Part shown: one piece after another, positions 60,654-64,000 of the stretch
Layout of the letters: each line of letters begins with the position of its first letter
Position numbering within the stretch: the first letter of the stretch is position 1
Position numbers and translations under genes: made by a program
Notes under the pieces: generated by a model
Databases searched by the model: none
Told to the model about the DNA's origin: nothing
The model's input: the letters and a program-made list of their open reading frames with translations, nothing else
DNA from: Leucobacter aridicollis
Lineage (GTDB): Bacteria; Actinomycetota; Actinomycetes; Actinomycetales; Microbacteriaceae
Assembly (NCBI RefSeq): GCF_013409595.1
Contig: NZ_JACCBD010000001.1
Location: forward strand, 1,364,001-1,428,000
DNA: 64,000 nt
Reading direction: 5' to 3'

Positions 60654-62483
60654 CTAGTGCTGCGTCTGCAGCGCCTCGGTCTGCGGGTTCTCACCGTAGA
60701 TGTCGGCGATCTCCGACGCGAAGTCGCGCAGGATGTTGTCGCGCTTGATGCTCATCTTCGGCGTGAGGTGACCGTTCGCCTCGACGAAGTCGGTCGGCAG
60801 GATGACGAACTTACGGATCGACTCGGCCCGAGACACGTACTTGTTGCCCTCGTCGACGGCGCGCTGCACCTCTGCGAGCACCTTCGGGTGGCGCGAGGCC
60901 TCCTCGACTGTCATGTCGGGGTTCTCGCCCTGGTTCTTCAGCCAGGCAGGCAGCATTTCCATGTCGAGGGTCACGAGCGCCGCGATGAACGGCTTCTGCT
61001 CGCCGACCGCTACGACCTGGCTGATGATCGTGTTCGCGCGGATCGGGTCTTCGAGCGCCGCCGGAGCGACGTTCTTGCCACCCGCCGTGACGATGATCTC
61101 CTTCTTGCGGCCCGTGATTGAGAGGTAGCCGTCGCTATCGAGCGAGCCGAGATCGCCGGTCTTGAAGAACCCGTCCTCGGTAAAGACGGCCTTGGTGGCC
61201 TCAGGGTTGTTCCAGTACTCCTTGAAGACGTCGATGCCCTTCACCTCGATCTCGCCGTCCTCGGCGATTCGAACGGTGTGGCCGGGCAGCGCGGGGCCGA
61301 CGGTGCCGATCTTGAACTTGTCGGGAAGGTTCACCGTGACCGGGGCGGTCGTCTCGGTGAGGCCGTAGCCCTCAAGGATCTTGATCCCGAGGCTCCGGTA
61401 GAAGTGGCCGAGGTACTGGCTGAGCGGGGCGGAGCCCGAGACGGCATACTTGACGCGGCCGCCGAGCTTCTCGCGCAGCTTCGAGTACACGAGCTTGTCG
61501 AACACCTTGAACTTGAGTCCGAGCATGAATGGCACGTTGCCGGCGTCGAGCGCCTCCGAGTGCTCGACGGCGACCCTCGCCGCGGCCCGGAAGATCTTGC
61601 CCTTGCCCTCGGCCTCGGTCGACTGCTCGGCCGAGTTGTAGACCTTCTCGAAGACGCGCGGGACCGCGAGGAGGAACGTCGGGTGGAAGGTGCTCAGCGC
61701 CGGAAGCAGCTGCGTGGTGTCGGCCTGGTGCCCGACCCGGACGCCACCGTGGACGCACAGGACAGAGATGAAGCGGGCGAAGACGTGCGCGAGCGTCACG
61801 AAGAGCAGCGTCGCCGCCCCTGGCTGCTGGACGAGCTCCGACAGCGCGCCACCAGCGTTGCGCGACAGGTCAACGAAGTTCGAGTGGGTGAGCACGCAGC
61901 CCTTCGGGCGGCCCGTGGAGCCCGACGTGTAGATCAGCGTCGCAATGTCGTCGCCCGAGGCGAGGTTGCGGCGGCGCTCGATCTCGGCGTCCTCAACGCC
62001 AGCGCCCTGCGAGCTCAGCGTCGCGATTGCGCCCTCGTCGAGGCGCCAGACCAGGTCGACCTTCGTCAGCTCGTCCTGCACCTCGGCAAACCTGCCGAAC
62101 TGGTCGCCGGTCTCGATCATGAACCCGCGAGCGCCCGAGTCTTCAAGGATCCAGTGGATCTGCAGGGCGGACGAGGTCTCGTAGACGGGGACCATGACCG
62201 CGCCCGCGTAGTGCAGCGCGAAGTCGACGAGCGTCCACTCGTAGCTCGTCTTGCACATGAACGCGATGTGGTCGCCGGGTTCGACGCCGGCCGCGACGAA
62301 CCCCTTGGCGAGGGCAACGACCTGGTTCCGGAACTCGGTCGCCGTGATGTCGGTCCAGCCGCCGTTCGACGGCGTCGCGAAGAGGGCGCGGTCGGGGGTG
62401 GCCGCCACCCGCTGTTCCAGAAGGTCTGTAATGTTATCCTCGGGAACCGGGGGAACGAGCAGTGGTGTTTCTGACAGCTTCAC
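60654..62483 (-). CDS. Long-chain fatty acyl-CoA synthetase (FadD15-type)
   Basis: 609 residues of the FAA1/FadD15 branch. AMP-binding motif LIYTSGSTGRPKGCVLTH (about 177-194), EGYGLTETTAPV, FKTGDLGSLD and GRKKEIIVTAGGKNVAP are intact. It activates long-chain acids for lipid synthesis or breakdown. The GTG at 62483 has AAAGGAG six bases upstream. Divergent from a PlsC acyltransferase gene, which suggests phospholipid assembly. Confidence 0.93.
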   Translation of the reverse strand: MKLSETPLLVPPVPEDNITDLLEQRVAATPDRALFATPSNGGWTDITATEFRNQVVALAKGFVAAGVEPGDHIAFMCKTSYEWTLVDFALHYAGAVMVPVYETSSALQIHWILEDSGARGFMIETGDQFGRFAEVQDELTKVDLVWRLDEGAIATLSSQGAGVEDAEIERRRNLASGDDIATLIYTSGSTGRPKGCVLTHSNFVDLSRNAGGALSELVQQPGAATLLFVTLAHVFARFISVLCVHGGVRVGHQADTTQLLPALSTFHPTFLLAVPRVFEKVYNSAEQSTEAEGKGKIFRAAARVAVEHSEALDAGNVPFMLGLKFKVFDKLVYSKLREKLGGRVKYAVSGSAPLSQYLGHFYRSLGIKILEGYGLTETTAPVTVNLPDKFKIGTVGPALPGHTVRIAEDGEIEVKGIDVFKEYWNNPEATKAVFTEDGFFKTGDLGSLDSDGYLSITGRKKEIIVTAGGKNVAPAALEDPIRANTIISQVVAVGEQKPFIAALVTLDMEMLPAWLKNQGENPDMTVEEASRHPKVLAEVQRAVDEGNKYVSRAESIRKFVILPTDFVEANGHLTPKMSIKRDNILRDFASEIADIYGENPQTEALQTQH

Positions 62484-62561
62484 GGCAACTCCTTTGTACC
62501 TCGTGTCGGACGCTGTGCGCAGCGGTTTCGCCGCGGACATGTATGCTCTCACCCTATCTCT

Positions 62562-63302
62562 ATGCGCCTGTGGATGCGCGGGCCCGCTATTCTGGAGCTC
62601 TACGAAGGGAACCAGCTCACTTTGCTTTACTGGATCTTTAAACACCTGATCGTCGGGCCCTTTTTGAAAGCGGTGTACCGGCCGTGGGTGGAGGGAGCCG
62701 AGAACATTCCGGCGACTGGCCCCGTAATTCTTGTCGGGAATCACCTATCGGTCATTGACTCGTTTTTCCTCCCGATCATGATCGAACGACGCGTCTACTT
62801 CCTCGCGAAGAGCGAATACTTCACCGGGAAGGGCCTCAAGGGCTGGCTCGTGAAGACCTTTATGCTCGGCGTCGGGCAGCTGCCCATCGACCGCTCGGGC
62901 GGCAAGGCCTCTGAGGCATCGCTGAACACGGCGCTGAAGGTGCTCGACCGCGGCGATGTGCTGGGCATCTACCCCGAGGGCACGCGCAGCCCGGACGCGA
63001 GGCTGTACCGCGGCCGCACGGGCGTCGCGCGCATGGTGCTCGAGTCTGGCGTGCCCGTCGTGCCCGTCGTCATGATCGACACCGAAAAGGCGATGCCGAT
63101 CGGAGCGAAGTTCCCGAAGATCCGGCGCATCGGCACCGTTATCGGCCAGCCGCTCGACTTCTCGCGCTTCGAGGGGATGAGCGCAGACCGCTTCGTGTTG
63201 CGAAGCGTGACGGACGAGATCACGCTCGCGATCCAGGAGCTCAGCGGCCAGGAGTACGTCGACGTCTACGCCTCGAGCGTTCGGGAGCGTACCGGCAAGT
63301 AG
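62562..63302 (+). CDS. 1-acyl-sn-glycerol-3-phosphate acyltransferase (PlsC family)
   Basis: 246 residues. NHLSVID is the NHx4D active site, and EGTRS is the second family motif. It should acylate lysophosphatidic acid at the membrane. ATG at 62562 lies 15 bases after a TATGCT box; a start near 62622 (TTG) cannot be excluded since GAAGGGA precedes it and the first 20 residues have no family match. Confidence 0.88.
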   Translation: MRLWMRGPAILELYEGNQLTLLYWIFKHLIVGPFLKAVYRPWVEGAENIPATGPVILVGNHLSVIDSFFLPIMIERRVYFLAKSEYFTGKGLKGWLVKTFMLGVGQLPIDRSGGKASEASLNTALKVLDRGDVLGIYPEGTRSPDARLYRGRTGVARMVLESGVPVVPVVMIDTEKAMPIGAKFPKIRRIGTVIGQPLDFSRFEGMSADRFVLRSVTDEITLAIQELSGQEYVDVYASSVRERTGK

Positions 63303-63417
63303 GTGGCAGGTTCGCTCATGGCTGTGGTGTGGAATGCCACGCCGGTGCGGCGTGTTGGGTAGTGTTGAGTGGTGCCGCCAATAGGGGCGGCACTTTTGAG
63401 ATACACACGGGATGGCC

Positions 63418-64000
63418 ATGAACGCAGCAAGCGTAGAGACCCTGACGGCGCAGCAGACCTTTGAGCAGCTCGATGCATATCGTGCACTCGAGGCGAAGCA
63501 GCAGCCGAGCTGGCCCGACGCCGCAGCGCTCGAGTATGCGAAGGCCGAGCTGTCGACGCAACCGCCGCTCGTGTTTGCCGGCGAGGTCGATCAGCTCCGC
63601 GAGCGGCTCGCAAGCGCGGCCCGCGGCGAGGCATTCCTGCTGCAGGGCGGCGACTGCGCGGAGACCTTCGAGGCCGCGACGGCCGACAAGATCCGCGACC
63701 GCGTGAAGACGCTCCTGCAGATGGCCGTCGTGCTCACATACGGTGCCTCGATGCCGGTCATCAAGGTCGGTCGCATGGCCGGCCAGTTCGCGAAGCCCCG
63801 ATCGAGCAACGAGGAGACCCGCGAGGGCGTCACGCTGCCCGCGTACCGCGGCGACCTCGTGAACGGTTACGACTTCACCGAGGCCTCGCGCACCGCTGAT
63901 CCGAGCCGACTCGTGCGTGGCTACCACGTCTCCGCGTCGACGCTGAACCTCATCCGCGCGTTCACGCAGGGCGGGATGGCCGACCTGCGCCAGGTGAACT
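63418..64000 (+). CDS. Class II DAHP synthase (partial, runs off the window)
   Basis: The reading frame runs to the window end without a stop: 194 residues seen of about 450. [28 protein letters not shown] and [14 protein letters not shown] are diagnostic of type II 3-deoxy-D-arabino-heptulosonate-7-phosphate synthase. It makes the first shikimate intermediate from phosphoenolpyruvate and erythrose-4-phosphate. ATG at 63412 (in frame) is the alternative start. Confidence 0.93.
   Translation, partial: MNAASVETLTAQQTFEQLDAYRALEAKQQPSWPDAAALEYAKAELSTQPPLVFAGEVDQLRERLASAARGEAFLLQGGDCAETFEAATADKIRDRVKTLLQMAVVLTYGASMPVIKVGRMAGQFAKPRSSNEETREGVTLPAYRGDLVNGYDFTEASRTADPSRLVRGYHVSASTLNLIRAFTQGGMADLRQVN

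Overview
The window is high-GC actinobacterial DNA. The rRNA sequences, the gene content and the many TAnnnT -10 boxes placed 6-7 bases before start codons point to the family Microbacteriaceae, possibly a Leucobacter-like organism. That placement is inferred from recognised sequence, not from a search. Most of the window is ordinary chromosome: core metabolism, one complete rRNA operon, one tRNA and a Mrp antiporter operon.

0-12 kb: the C-terminal tail of a LuxR-type regulator, an acyl-CoA dehydrogenase, an enoyl-CoA hydratase/acyl-CoA ligase pair, a RES/ParS-like toxin-antitoxin pair, a tightly overlapping phosphonate-type ABC transporter operon (phnD-phnC-phnE) that also carries a tyrosine phosphatase and a TetR regulator, and two overlapping thioesterase genes. 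12-18 kb: a glycerol-phosphate/lipid block. tetR-glpD is divergent from an alkyl-DHAP-synthase-like flavoprotein, which is followed by an SDR, a small membrane protein and a glycerophosphodiester phosphodiesterase.

18-28.6 kb: M20 dipeptidase, mscL, guaB1, thrC, two membrane proteins, tRNA-Glu, then leuB-ilvE-FAH. 28.6-35.6 kb: genes lying between FAH and gltX, which are neighbours in many actinobacteria: a DUF4304-like protein, rlmN, a DUF559-like protein, a 27-bp perfect inverted repeat, and a class V aminotransferase / LysR / MFS unit with a dyad operator. 35.6-40.7 kb: gltX, a thioredoxin-reductase-like flavoprotein, and a queuosine-precursor transporter convergent with tgt.

40.7-46.6 kb: rrn operon (16S-23S-5S, no spacer tRNA visible). 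46.7-53.1 kb: mrpA(B)CDEFG with every junction overlapping. 53.1-58.6 kb: aceB divergent from ramB, then a GarA-type FHA protein and two MerR regulators. 58.55-59.19 kb: a non-coding stretch with two different tandem repeats. 59.2-64 kb: ParA-like ATPase divergent from peptide deformylase, a long-chain acyl-CoA synthetase divergent from a PlsC-type acyltransferase, and the start of a class II DAHP synthase cut by the window end.

No CRISPR array, prophage or insertion sequence was seen. I did not find a clearly new multi-gene system. The least explained items are the 27-bp inverted repeat near 31.97 kb, the tandem repeats near 58.6-58.9 kb, the phosphonate-transporter/tyrosine-phosphatase operon, the aminotransferase/LysR/MFS unit with its dyad, and the lipid block at 12-18 kb.
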